Assembly: GCA_009602725.1 (NCBI GenBank)
Contig: WELB01000281.1
Location: 37,911 to 53,634 of the forward strand
Direction of reading: 5' to 3'
Origin: Spirogloea muscicola
Taxonomy: Eukaryota > Streptophyta > Zygnematophyceae > Spirogloeales > Spirogloeaceae
DNA: 15,724 nt
A program made the translations under genes and the position numbers. The notes under the pieces were generated by a model. It was not told where the DNA came from, did not search any database, and was given only the letters and a program-made list of their open reading frames with translations. Position 1 is the first letter of the stretch. Each line of letters begins with the position of its first letter. This document shows, piece after piece, positions 10,401 through 15,724 of this stretch.

Positions 10401-13400
10401 TCCCGGCGGCCACCTCGCAGTCAGCAGGCGCAGCAAGTGGCGCATGCACAGCAACGGGGCAGGGGTAGACACCACCTTGGTGAGACCAGTAAGAGATAGG
10501 AAGCACTTACACATCTCGAAGATTTGTGTAATTAAGCCAGTCATTCGTTAGGCGCCCAATAAATCTATTGTTGTTCAGGTAGAGGCTGCGCCAAAAACAA
10601 CACAAAGAGCACTGAAGGGAGGATGAGCTCTGGAAGGCCCCTTGCTTCCTTCCTCGTGTCTCAGGTCGCTCCATACTCCTTCCTCCACCCTTACCCCTCC
10701 CCTATCCTCCCCTAAACTCAGATTCTCACTCCCCATACCCAGACCCTCTCCTTCCCTCCCTCCCTCCCTTTCTTAAACCTCCCTCCATTGCTTCTCTCTC
10801 CCCCCCCCTTTCCCCACCAACCCAGCCCCATTGGCATTCCTTTCCCCATCTTCTTGCCATCGCTCCCTCCCCAAGTACACTTAAAGCCCTCCCCCCACTC
10901 ATCAATGCTTTCTCATCTCTGCTTGCTTGTGACATCCTCCATGCTGCTAGTCAAGCTCAGCAGGCGTATTAGTGGTCCACTGCTCTGGCCCAGTGCACAG
11001 CCTCCGATATGGCATCCACAACATTGCAGACTGTTGACTATTGAAGGCAGTAGCCCGTACACTCTAGAAAGATATATTGACTTCCATGCTAACCCATTAC
11101 CCCCTACCCCCCATTCATTGACTGCGACGATGGATTCGGCAATCGTAGGTCAGCCCTAGGAGCTCACTTTACAATGGCAGGGTTGAATGGTGGAATGGTT
11201 CCAGTGAGACTGTTCCCCGCCAGGTCTCTGCAGCAGAGGCCGGTGCTCGCTGCGTCAGGGTGCTGATGGCCTCTTGGGTGCGAGCCCAAGGAACAGGGTG
11301 CATATATCATGTGGATTTTTTTAGGGAGACTCACATAGTGGTGAGCGGGAGCGTCTTCAAGTTGGTCGGGATGGGCCCAACGTACTGGTTGTATGACAAG
11401 TCCCTGTGAGCGTGCACTGAGCGTACTTTAGGAGGACAGCAGGCCAAGGAGGTTGCCTTGACCGGTGCACGCTGAGGCGCACCGCTCACGAGGTGGCAGA
11501 GCAAAAGAAGGGAGGGGAGGGCGTGTGAGCAAGCCAAGCATGAGATGAGAGGGGGGGAAAGAGAGGAAATGGACGAGAGGCAAGTGGTGAGCACAGAGAG
11601 GACAAGGATGGCGAGGTGAAGGCGGAAGACTAAAGGCAAGAGAGGAAAGGCAAGGGGGAGGAGTGAGGGCGGAAGATGACGATTCGACGGGCTAGGCTAG
11701 CGGAAAGAAGGCACAAAAGAGGAAGCAAGTCAGGGCGAGGGTGGGGCCTAACAAGTAGTAGAGGCCGTTGAAAATCCCCTGACGGAGATTGGAGTAGTTG
11801 AGCGTAGACGGGATGCGACTACCAGTTGCACCAAGGTAGTTGTAACCCATGGTCCTGTGAAGGAGTCAGGCAGCAGACAGACATTAGCACACAGGCATCA
11901 AGAGGGCGAATCAGGCCATAGCAAGGTGGAAAAACTGAGTAACAGAGTCTGTGTTCCTGTTTAGTGCAACTTGAGGATTGCTGAAGTGCTGTGCAAGATG
12001 AAAGTCAACAACACGAGAAAAGGGTTATGGGCTGCACACAGCTTCTGCAGAGCTGGGTATGCCTTGCCAACGTTGTCAGATAGATGTGTCAGCTGGTTGT
12101 AAGCTCCGTTCCTGGGTTCTCATGAGAAGAGGACCAAGCAATCTAAGTGGAATGTCAACGATAGAAAGTTTTGATAAATCACAACACGACATGATCCGCT
12201 CTCAAAAGGACAACATAAGGCTGCCACTCAAATTCGGTTGTTGAAAAGATCAGAAAGGAGGTGGGGCAAGGCTGGTGGCTCACAGAATGGTGAGGTTGGA
12301 GAAAGCAAGCCACTCGTCAGGGTAGGGACCTGTTAGCGCCTGGCAGCAGATGTGCCTGCAGCGGGGGCGGGCGCAAGCGAGTGGCACAGTGCACTGTCAG
12401 CTGCCTCAAAAGGGCCTACTAAAAGCCCCTCTTACTGCCTTGCCCATATCTTTCTCCATTCTGGCCATCTTCCTCCCTCTGCTTACACCTCCCCTCCCCC
12501 CTTTCTTCCCCATCCTCCCCTGTCTTTCTCATCTCTGTCCTTCCTCCCCATCTCCTGCCCTCGCTCCCTTCCCTTCCCTCCTTCATCCCTCTTTCATCAA
12601 CTCTCCCTTCTCTTATGCCTCCCCTCCGCCTGCCCCCCCCCACCTCTCCAATGGCCTGCTTTCTTCGTGCAGCTGCAGCAGGAATGCCAAGCCGCCAGCA
12701 CCCAATCTGCCCCTTCAGGTGCACCAGCCACAGTAGAGCAGAATGGGGGACGCTGAACACTCACAGGAGGACCATTTGGGTGCATTTGGCAAATGACAGC
12801 GGCAGCGGGCCTGTGAGGTTGTTGTAGTCCACGTTCCTGGGGGAGAGGAGAATTCATGCGCCCTGCCTGTGTTAGCTGCGGAGAAAGGCGCTTAGTGGAC
12901 CACCAGAGTTGGACAACCAGAGTTGGACAAAGAAGTGGGGGGAGGCCAGGCGGGAAAGGAGAAGGTGAGCAATCATACAATTCAATGAGACCCGCAAGGT
13001 TGCCAAGAGAGTCAGGGATGCTGCCGCCGAGGGGGTTGTTGCGCAGCCACCTGCGACGTGCGAGGATGCGGTAAGCAAGGGGGTGGATAAGGAAGCTTGG
13101 ATTGTAGGAGGATGGGAAGGAAGAAGGGCGTGCAGAAGTAAGGGGGTTTCCTAGAAGTAGCACACTCCAAAAGGAGACTGTGCAGAAGAAGGTGGAGGGA
13201 GGGTGCAGACACGAGAATGAAAGGGCAGGCGCGGAATGGTGTCCTGCTCCTTGCAGGAGACGCAGGAGGGGAGAAGAGGTGCTAGGATGCAAGAAGGGGA
13301 AGGGGGTTCTGAACGGTGAGGATGATGATTAAGGAGGGGCAATGAGAGAGAGGGAGAGCAAGGAATGGTGAAGGGAAGGGGGAATGGAATGGAGCGCGTC

Positions 13401-15558
13401 ATTGCAAGGCAGCGATGTGCTCACAGGAACTGCAGGTTTGGAAGGTCGCCGAGGCATGGTTGGATGGGTCCTGTCAAGTTGTTCGACGATAGATATCTGT
13501 ACCACCGCCACCGAACACGCGTGCGGGCAGACAAGCACGTGAAACAGTCGTGTCAAGGTGGCAACCTTGCTGCAGCCACCCCACCACCTCTGGCAGCCTC
13601 CTACCATCCTACCTCTCACTCCTACCATGCTACCTCTCATAATGCCTGCCCTCTCCAAGCTCGCTTCCCCTCCTCCCATGTGTCAGCACATGAGATGCAC
13701 GAAGGTAAGGGGGAGGGACACTGCAAAGTCAGGGCAGTTTTAGCTCACATATTGATTAGGCCCTTCATGTTGCAAAGAAACAAGGGGATCGGTCCCGTAA
13801 GATTGTTGTAGTCAAGGAATCTGCATGGAATCAAGGGCGAATAACAAAGGGAAAAATAATGAGAGGTGGGAAATTAAAGCAGTACAATCAGAAGCAAGAG
13901 ATTGAGATCAAAAAGGGTGAGAGGAGGAAGAGATGGGGATGCAAGGAGGGACTAAACGAGGAAGGAGGGTGGAGGGAAGAGAAGGGGGGGGGGGGATGGG
14001 GGTTGGCTGGGTGGTAGGGCGGATGGAGGACGAGGTGACATCGTCAGCATGACACTGACAGCAATGCAAGCCGTTGAGAGTGGAAGAGTAGAGGCCAAAG
14101 CCACGGGAAATGCGGAGAAGCCGAGTTTGTGGGCACGTACATGCCCGTAAGTGGGAGAACGGCATACTCCGGTGGTATTGGGCCCCCAAGGAGCAGCCCC
14201 GTGAGGCGCCTGCAACCGCCCACCAGCTGGGTCAGGAGGGAGGACAAGAGGCGCGCGGAGCGAGGAGGGAGAGAGGATGGGAGGCAGGCTCAGAGCACTG
14301 ACAGCTCTTGCAGGTTGATAAGTGCGCTGTACTCAGGTGGCATTGGCGCCTCCTTCTGGATGTAAGTGTTGCTCAGGTTCCTGCGCAGCAGCCGGCGCGG
14401 GGTGTCATTGAGCAGGCGCAGTAACCTAGTTTCTGCTTTCTTCAACACACCAGACAGGGGGGCAGACTAACGGACGAGGGACAAAAGGATGACAACGAGG
14501 ACGTGGATAGAGGTGGAGGAGGGAGGGGGGCGTCAAATGCAGCTTGGGAGCACACGAGGAGGACGAAAGAGGCAGCAGCAGGGAGAAGGAAACGAGGAGG
14601 AGAGAGGTGGAAGGCCAGGTGAAAGGGCAGTAGCACTGACAGGTATCTGAGCTGGGTGAGTTGGCCATATTCGGGGGGCAGGCGCTTCGTTGCTGTCAGC
14701 TTGTTTGAGCTAAGCGAGCTGCAAGCAGCACGCCAACGCCATCAGCTCAGGCAAGGCCAGGGCATGGCGGGGGCGAGAGCACCAGAGGAGAGGCAGCTCA
14801 CATGTGGGTGAGGGAGGTGAGCATCCCATATTGCGGTGGCATGGCGCCAGTGAACAAATTCTTGGAAAAGTCCCTGGCAGTAGCACCGCCATGCAAATTG
14901 TTGCGTCAGTCCGCCTGAACAAGCAACACCTGTGAGTGCAGATGATGTGTACGAGGTTGACATTGGGGTGGCCAGCGGGGATATGCTGTTTGTTGACATG
15001 CATGTCCATGTGACAATTTTGGCCAAAGAAGTGTTATGCAAGCGAGTCAAAGAGGCAGGACAGGTATGGTGGCAGCAGTAGAGTGGCCGTTATACGGCGA
15101 GAGCAAGCAAGAGATCTCAAAGGACAGAGGCTGCAACTTTGCTAAGTAGGCAAGGGGAGCCACGAGAAGGGTAGGGGGAGGCAGAGAGGCAGAGTGAGAG
15201 AGAGTGGAGGAAGCAAGAAAGGTGGAGAGGGAGGGGGAGGGGGAGGGACAGTAAAAGGACAAGTGAGGATGGGAATGAAGTGAGACCTGAGCATTAGCGG
15301 GAATTAGGAAGGGAAGGCGGGAGGGAATGCAGGAGGGAGTGCCAGAGAAAATCAAGGGAGGTAGGAGGAGGGAGGACATAGAGAGAGGGACGAAAAGTGA
15401 GATCAAAAGCGGGATGAGCATGGCTGGGGAGCCGAAGCCGGTGGAGGAGAGACAGTCCCAAGACAGGCGTGCAGGGGGCTCACAAGTACTGCAGGTTGGT
15501 CATCGGAAGTATGCTGGAGACAGGGAGCACACCGGTCAATCTGTTTGACCCCAGGTCC
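4281..15558 (-). CDS. LRR / papain-like protease / EGF / LysM / Kazal multidomain protein, 3' part of gene (29 exons seen, 5' end outside window)
   Basis: The CDS is spliced as 15558-15484, 14873-14802, 14718-14641, 14380-14303, 14209-14141, 13820-13749, 13496-13425, 13050-12979, 12836-12765, 12355-12284, 11854-11753, 11403-11335, 11227-11168, 10585-10511, 10392-10315, 10112-10041, 9937-9866, 9709-9635, 9244-8961, 8580-8419, 8143-8040, 7814-7689, 7378-7232, 6961-6448, 6180-5964, 5777-5468, 5386-5203, 4980-4840, 4483-4281. The total is 3,727 nt: one leftover codon base plus 1,242 codons including a TGA stop. Approximate residues of the visible part are LRRs 1-520, papain domain 540-785, EGF modules 790-890, LysM modules 891-1127, Kazal-like 1130-1174 and Cys-rich tail 1175-1241. 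All introns are GT-AG. The S-to-T junction (LRR to protease) keeps the frame, and there is no start codon with a signal peptide in front of the protease, so I treat it as one gene. The exons at 5964-6180 and 5468-5777 have the least certain ends. A secreted, wall- or matrix-bound protease is inferred. Confidence 0.88.
4556..4775. repeat. GA-rich low-complexity tract (intron Y4-Y5)
   Basis: About 200 bp of the plus strand is almost all G and A (gggagagagagg-type). The transcript of the gene reads it as a CT-rich intron. It explains a Leu/Ser/Pro open frame on the minus strand, which is spurious. Confidence 0.85.
4840..4980 (-). CDS. Exon Y4: Kazal-like module
   Basis: The residues are NCATCQPGPLDSYLCAANGV, then TYSSACQVTC and, after a short loop, YYGRCDC. 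The pattern C..C...C..NGVTY...C...C....G.C is that of Kazal (serine-protease inhibitor type) modules, with the NGVTY core intact. The whole module sits in one exon with phase-1 introns on both sides, so it can be shuffled as a unit. Acceptor ggcag, donor gtgagt. Whether it inhibits anything is unknown: Kazal domains usually act on serine proteases, not on papain-type enzymes. Confidence 0.82.
5203..5386 (-). CDS. Exon Y3: third LysM module
   Basis: It reads SCLCSGFTPYYVTAGDTLSG, then VVQQFVAQCG, then ILYLNDIFNPALLVPGSVLL and IPC. The YYVTAGDTLSG start and the 'N.....L.PGS.L.IP' end are the LysM signature. Unlike Y2 it lacks Cys after GDT. Acceptor caccag, donor gtaagc followed directly by a 12-C run in the transcript (G run 5186-5197), phase 1 out. 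Confidence 0.88.
5468..5777 (-). CDS. Exon Y2: second LysM module with N-terminal linker
   Basis: The LysM reads CPESGVYVVEDGDTCHTLLL, then NNLTLLDFRLLNPG, KLCNL and EICLQ. It is a canonical four-Cys LysM with the GDTC turn. About 55 residues precede it (SRLLADHTYEVPAEVTCVAA, then VCVQPTTAADGDD), Cys-containing and not recognised. The acceptor cttgacag and donor gtgacc were chosen because they keep the frame to both neighbours. A slightly later donor (near 5444, gtggct) is also in phase. Confidence 0.82.
5964..6180 (-). CDS. Exon Y1: first LysM module (divergent)
   Basis: After acceptor caccag the frame reads ENPCARYYLVGSDPQVGTSC, then ASIVARFQIPLSSFTTLNPL and ADCSRPLPSNTTVCCCPPARC. This matches LysM: YxV at the start, a Cys after the turn, 'I..F.I.L..F..LNP..DC' and the final 'V.C'. 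The usual S-G-D-T turn is altered (GSDPQVGTS). The exon has no ATG, so it is easily missed by an ORF scan. The left end is uncertain: donor gtgatc (chosen, phase 2, gives 5964) or gtggag (exon end near 6001, phase 1). LysM modules bind GlcNAc polymers. Confidence 0.75.
6448..6961 (-). CDS. Exon X: catalytic His/Asn lobe plus two EGF-like modules
   Basis: This is the largest exon, 514 nt. It begins GTFSGVCGEDLNHAVVVVGY and carries the catalytic His and Asn. It then runs without an intron into two Cys-rich modules and ends in phase 1 (donor gtgagt). Because protease and EGF sequence share an exon, this domain fusion is certain and does not depend on splicing assumptions. Confidence 0.94.
6455..6740 (-). 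CDS. Two EGF-like modules (part of exon X)
   Basis: Module 1 (about 6740-6611) reads NPCRPNPCGRGNC, then YSCACPPGY and LPTC, giving six cysteines in EGF order. Module 2 (about 6595-6455) reads CTTDPCLCKTNPCGANGMC, then MDCRCPTGY and ASC. CxCPxGY is the EGF signature. Neither shows a clear calcium-binding D-x-D/N-E start. EGF modules here may act as spacers or protein contacts between the protease and the LysM domains; that role is inferred. Confidence 0.85.
6761..8580 (-). CDS. Papain-like (C1A) cysteine protease domain, 5 exons
   Basis: The exons are 8580-8419, 8143-8040, 7814-7689, 7378-7232 and the start of 6961-6448. Seen: the mature-type N-terminus LPPPMMDHR (family DWR becomes DHR), PIKNQ (oxyanion Gln), DSCWAFSAT (nucleophile Cys), LSEQQLLDCT, GCTGGWPASAIDYI, EDQYPYDG, GEDLNHAVVVVGYD (catalytic His), RNSWGATWGEGGYIRL (catalytic Asn) and GLCGMMRSTPIYPV. 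All four catalytic positions are present, so an active enzyme is likely. The length of about 245 residues is normal for a mature papain domain. Odd features: Gly before the active Ser-Cys is Asp; one residue is inserted in Q-LDS-CDSCW; and no ERFNIN/GNFD I29 prodomain precedes it, the LRR cap coming directly before. Phases: T is 1-1, and U, V and W end in phase 0. Confidence 0.93.
7232..7378 (-). CDS. Exon W: papain domain, right-lobe start
   Basis: It encodes GAGIRQTARVAGWESVPAED and then AFSLMQAVSMQPIIVGIQAD, ending AYIN. This corresponds to the family stretch 'vp..e..l..av..qPvsv.i.a'. The exon is 49 codons, phase 0 on both sides, acceptor atgcag, donor gtcagc. Confidence 0.92.
7547..7562. 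repeat. G-run with one ambiguous base (N at 7553)
   Basis: A 16-base G homopolymer contains the only N in the window. It lies inside the intron between exons V and W and does not affect the CDS. Other long G runs lie at 4814-4823, 5186-5197 and 13984-13995, all in introns. Confidence 0.9.
7689..7814 (-). CDS. Exon V: papain domain, central part
   Basis: It encodes VNKAGCTGGWPASAIDYIAK, then ATEDQYPYDGRNETC and LLPT. The GCTGGW and YPYDG motifs are those of the C1A family. The exon is 42 codons, phase 0 on both sides, acceptor gtcag, donor gtactt. The intron downstream contains the only ambiguous base (N at 7553). Confidence 0.92.
8040..8143 (-). CDS. Exon U: active-site Cys exon
   Basis: It encodes SCWAFSATAAVSSLVAIATG and then LPDLSEQQLLDCT. 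The Asp preceding SCW is split across the intron (G+AC). Acceptor gtgcag, donor gtaatt, ends in phase 0. Confidence 0.93.
8419..8580 (-). CDS. Exon T: LRR-protease linker and start of papain domain
   Basis: The exon encodes LTYPNRLGLRGLDQASETAS, then a Tyr-rich stretch, LPPPMMDHRSAQPP and PIKNQLDSC. Acceptor tgcag, donor gtaagc, phase 1 in and 1 out. The first half has no recognised domain and is too short (about 25 residues) for an I29 propeptide. Confidence 0.88.
8600..8950. repeat. GA-rich intron tract between LRR and protease exons
   Basis: The intron S-T (8581-8960) is purine-rich on the plus strand, CT-rich in the transcript, with no I29-like or other exon recognised. Confidence 0.65.
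8961..9244 (-). CDS. Exon S: terminal LRRs and C-cap, N-glycosylation rich
   Basis: This 284-nt exon starts with DLSYNSFTGPFP. It continues with two further degenerate repeats (YIDISYNFFNASYP and YADFNHNCFTNATV), then a cap containing SNASATF, a Cys and GVAEPI. Here the one-repeat-one-exon pattern ends: three repeat-like units lie in a single exon. Three clear sequons (NAS, NAT, NAS) point to a secreted product. The acceptor is gtgcag. It ends in phase 1 with donor gtgagc, a change from the phase-2 introns upstream, and joins the protease exon through CTG (Leu). Confidence 0.85.
9635..9709 (-). CDS. Exon R: LRR unit, 75 nt
   Basis: RLNNNNLSGSIIPGLGKLNN continues to HIKT. The acceptor is gggcag after a C/G-rich stretch, the donor is gtgagg, and junction CT+G gives Leu. 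This is the last of the single-repeat exons. Confidence 0.85.
9866..9937 (-). CDS. Exon Q: LRR unit
   Basis: YLNDNSMLGPIPDSFTNFTD continues to MRF. It is 72 nt, with acceptor ggccag, donor gtgagt and junction CT+G (Leu). It contains an NFT glycosylation sequon. Confidence 0.86.
10041..10112 (-). CDS. Exon P: LRR unit
   Basis: RLHNNLFTGRIPDQFGRFPS continues to LTA. It is 72 nt, with acceptor catcag, donor gtgagc and junction TT+G (Leu). The frame is open far upstream of the acceptor, but only the catcag site restores both phase and repeat length. Confidence 0.85.
10315..10392 (-). CDS. Exon O: LRR unit, 78 nt
   Basis: DLSFNSISGPINVIGGTTIP continues to PALKF. The acceptor is ttgcag and the donor gtgaga. 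Junction CT+T gives Leu. Confidence 0.85.
10511..10585 (-). CDS. Exon N: LRR unit, 75 nt
   Basis: LYLNNNRFIGRLTNDWLNYT continues to NLRD. The acceptor is gcgcag and the donor gtaagt. Junction GT+G gives Val. It follows the 582-nt intron that contains the CT-rich (plus-strand) tract. Confidence 0.86.
10660..10900. repeat. CT-rich tract of reversed polarity (intron M-N)
   Basis: The plus strand is C/T rich (cccttacccctcccctatcc-like), so the transcript of the minus-strand gene is GA-rich here, opposite to nearly all other introns of the gene. Confidence 0.8.
11168..11227 (-). CDS. Exon M: shortened LRR unit, 60 nt
   Basis: DLAGNSLTGTIPPFNPAIV. The repeat is four residues short at its helical end. 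The acceptor is ctgcag and the donor gtgagc. Junction AA+C gives Asn, the only junction codon in the series that is not aliphatic. Confidence 0.82.
11335..11403 (-). CDS. Exon L: LRR unit, 69 nt
   Basis: DLSYNQYVGPIPTNLKTLPL continues to TT. The acceptor is cacag and the donor gtgagt. Junction AT+A gives Ile. Confidence 0.86.
11500..11745. repeat. GA-rich tract (intron K-L)
   Basis: Purine-rich plus strand with aggcaag and gaggaaa variants; CT-rich in the transcript. Confidence 0.65.
11753..11854 (-). CDS. Exon K: enlarged LRR unit, 102 nt
   Basis: TMGYNYLGATGSRIPSTLNY continues to SNLRQGIFNGLYY. About ten residues are added, mainly at the end (QGIFNGLYY). The acceptor is cacag and the donor gttagg. 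Junction TT+G gives Leu. An alternative is that the true donor lies about 30 nt earlier, but no good in-phase GT is there, and the extended form keeps the frame. Confidence 0.75.
12284..12355 (-). CDS. Exon J: LRR unit with Cys pair
   Basis: HICCQALTGPYPDEWLAFSN continues to LTI. It is 72 nt, with acceptor ctgcag, donor gtgagc and junction CT+G (Leu). The Asn of the LxxN position is replaced by Gln and two adjacent cysteines precede it, so this is an atypical unit. Confidence 0.8.
12430..12640. repeat. CT-rich tract of reversed polarity (intron I-J)
   Basis: The plus strand is C/T rich from about 12430 to 12640 (ctcccctcccccctttcttc-like); the transcript is GA-rich. It produces two spurious Pro/Ser open frames on the plus strand. 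Confidence 0.8.
12765..12836 (-). CDS. Exon I: LRR unit
   Basis: NVDYNNLTGPLPLSFAKCTQ continues to MVL. It is 72 nt, with acceptor ccccag, donor gtgagt and junction CT+G (Leu). It closely resembles exon F (DYNNLTGP). Confidence 0.86.
12979..13050 (-). CDS. Exon H: LRR unit
   Basis: WLRNNPLGGSIPDSLGNLAG continues to LIE. It is 72 nt, with acceptor cgcag and donor gtatga (weaker than most here). Junction TT+G gives Leu. Confidence 0.85.
13060..13400. repeat. GA-rich tract (intron G-H)
   Basis: Purine-rich plus strand through most of the 374-nt intron, including gagagagggagagc near 13346; CT-rich in the transcript. Confidence 0.65.
13425..13496 (-). CDS. Exon G: LRR unit
   Basis: YLSSNNLTGPIQPCLGDLPN continues to LQF. 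It is 72 nt, with acceptor tacag, donor gtgagc and junction CT+G (Leu). Confidence 0.87.
13749..13820 (-). CDS. Exon F: LRR unit
   Basis: FLDYNNLTGPIPLFLCNMKG continues to LIN. This is a textbook plant-type repeat of 72 nt, with acceptor atgcag, donor gtgagc and junction AT+A (Ile). Confidence 0.87.
13840..14060. repeat. GA-rich tract with a 12-G run (intron E-F)
   Basis: Purine-rich plus strand with homopolymer G at 13984-13995, then ggttggctgggtggtagggcgg. No exon is seen in the 320-nt intron. Confidence 0.65.
14141..14209 (-). CDS. Exon E: short LRR unit, 69 nt
   Basis: RLTGLLLGGPIPPEYAVL continues to PLTG. The conserved Asn of LxxN is missing, so this is an irregular repeat, yet the PIPPEY part and the frame are kept. 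The acceptor is ttgcag and the donor gtacgt. Junction AT+A gives Ile. It shares the PPEY motif with exons C and D. Confidence 0.78.
14303..14380 (-). CDS. Exon D: LRR unit, 78 nt
   Basis: NLSNTYIQKEAPMPPEYSAL continues to INLQE. It carries the same PPEY motif and the same two-codon excess as exon C, so C and D are probably recent duplicates. The acceptor is gcgcag and the donor gtcagt, again as in C. Junction CT+G gives Leu. Confidence 0.85.
14460..14630. repeat. GA-rich tract (intron C-D)
   Basis: Purine-rich plus strand (ggaggagggagggggg region); CT-rich in the transcript. Confidence 0.6.
14641..14718 (-). CDS. Exon C: LRR unit, 78 nt
   Basis: SLSSNKLTA is followed by LPPEYGQLTQLRY. The unit is two codons longer than the 72-nt norm, inserted between the N-x-L and L-P-P parts. 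The acceptor is ttgcag and the donor gtcagt. Junction CT+G gives Leu. Confidence 0.85.
14802..14873 (-). CDS. Exon B: LRR unit
   Basis: The repeat reads DFSKNLFTGAMPPQYG followed by TSLTH. It is exactly 72 nt, with acceptor gccag and donor gtgagc. The junction codon to exon C is AT+C, giving Ile. It follows a 610-nt intron in which I found no further repeat. Confidence 0.87.
15150..15470. repeat. GA-rich tract (intron A-B) with gggagg iterations
   Basis: This is the longest purine tract, with three gggagg(g) iterations around 15227-15246. It lies within the 610-nt intron between exons A and B. A similar tract resumes at 15640-15720 in the intron upstream of exon A. Confidence 0.7.
15484..15558 (-). 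CDS. Exon A: LRR unit (first visible exon)
   Basis: This exon encodes DLGSNRLTGVLP and continues to TNLQY, a plant-type LRR (LxxNxLxGxLP). The acceptor is cacag and the donor gtgagc. The exon starts with the last base of a codon and ends with two bases (TT), which with the next G give Leu. It begins in mid-repeat phase, so at least one further upstream exon must exist outside the window. 15559-15724 is intron, rich in GA on the plus strand. Confidence 0.85.
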
Positions 15559-15724
15559 CTGTGTGCCCACCCCAGCGAGTGTAAGGAGTCACACTTCCAG
15601 CAGCTCATTGAGTGCAGAGGGCCTCAGTTGCAAGGAGGAGAAATGGCGAGGAAGGGGATTTTGGAGAGGGGGGAGGAGGGGAGGGGATGGGGAGAGGAGG
15701 AAGGGCTGGAGTTGCTGTATGTGT

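Noticed and set aside
12350-12756. Two overlapping plus-strand Pro/Ser open frames
   Set aside because: Translations of the CT-rich intron I-J; no start context or domain.
4556-15470. CRISPR array or structured satellite in the purine-rich tracts
   Set aside because: There are no regular repeat-spacer units; these are irregular GA/CT low-complexity intron sequences.
8961-15558. LRR receptor-like kinase
   Set aside because: Despite plant-type repeats, no membrane segment or kinase motif follows; the frame leads into a papain domain.

Overview
The window is eukaryotic nuclear DNA. The minus strand carries one large, intron-rich gene, and its coding sequence can be followed from the right edge to a stop codon at 4281-4283. 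I assembled 29 exons by hand (8 to 9 kb of it is intron or low-complexity DNA). All introns are GT-AG, mostly with gtgagc/gtgagt donors and cag acceptors. The reading frame stays open through all 28 junctions and gives 1,241 residues plus a stop. The 5' end (start codon, signal peptide, promoter and probably more repeats) lies beyond position 15724. The likely source is a green alga of the chlorophyte type: plant-style leucine-rich repeats are combined with a papain-family protease and LysM modules, and a LysM-plus-cysteine-protease combination is known from volvocine algae. Naming the organism more closely would be guesswork.

Order of domains, reading right to left along the transcript: 18 exons of one leucine-rich repeat each (15558 to 9635); a larger exon with the last repeats and an N-glycosylation-rich cap (9244-8961); a C1A papain-like catalytic domain in five exons (8580 to about 6761) with all four catalytic positions present; two EGF-like modules in the same exon as the catalytic His and Asn (6740-6455); three LysM modules in three exons (6180 to 5203); a Kazal-like module (4980-4840); and a Cys-rich terminal exon (4483-4281) that seems to hold a second, decayed Kazal-like motif. 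No I29 prodomain lies between the repeats and the protease, and there is no membrane segment or kinase. The product is best read as a secreted, matrix-binding cysteine protease with a repeat ectodomain for recognition, LysM domains for chitin- or peptidoglycan-like glycans, and a carried Kazal-type module.

The left 4.2 kb has no gene I can support. It holds a roughly 195-bp fold-back repeat (110-304), a roughly 890-bp inverted repeat with 260-300 bp arms (490-1377), a 71-bp tandem duplication (1993-2134), and a short plus-strand stretch (2796-2960) that faintly resembles leishmanolysin-type (M8) metalloproteases and may be a relic. The introns are full of strand-biased GA/CT tracts. Most are CT-rich in the transcript, but two (10660-10900 and 12430-12640) are reversed.
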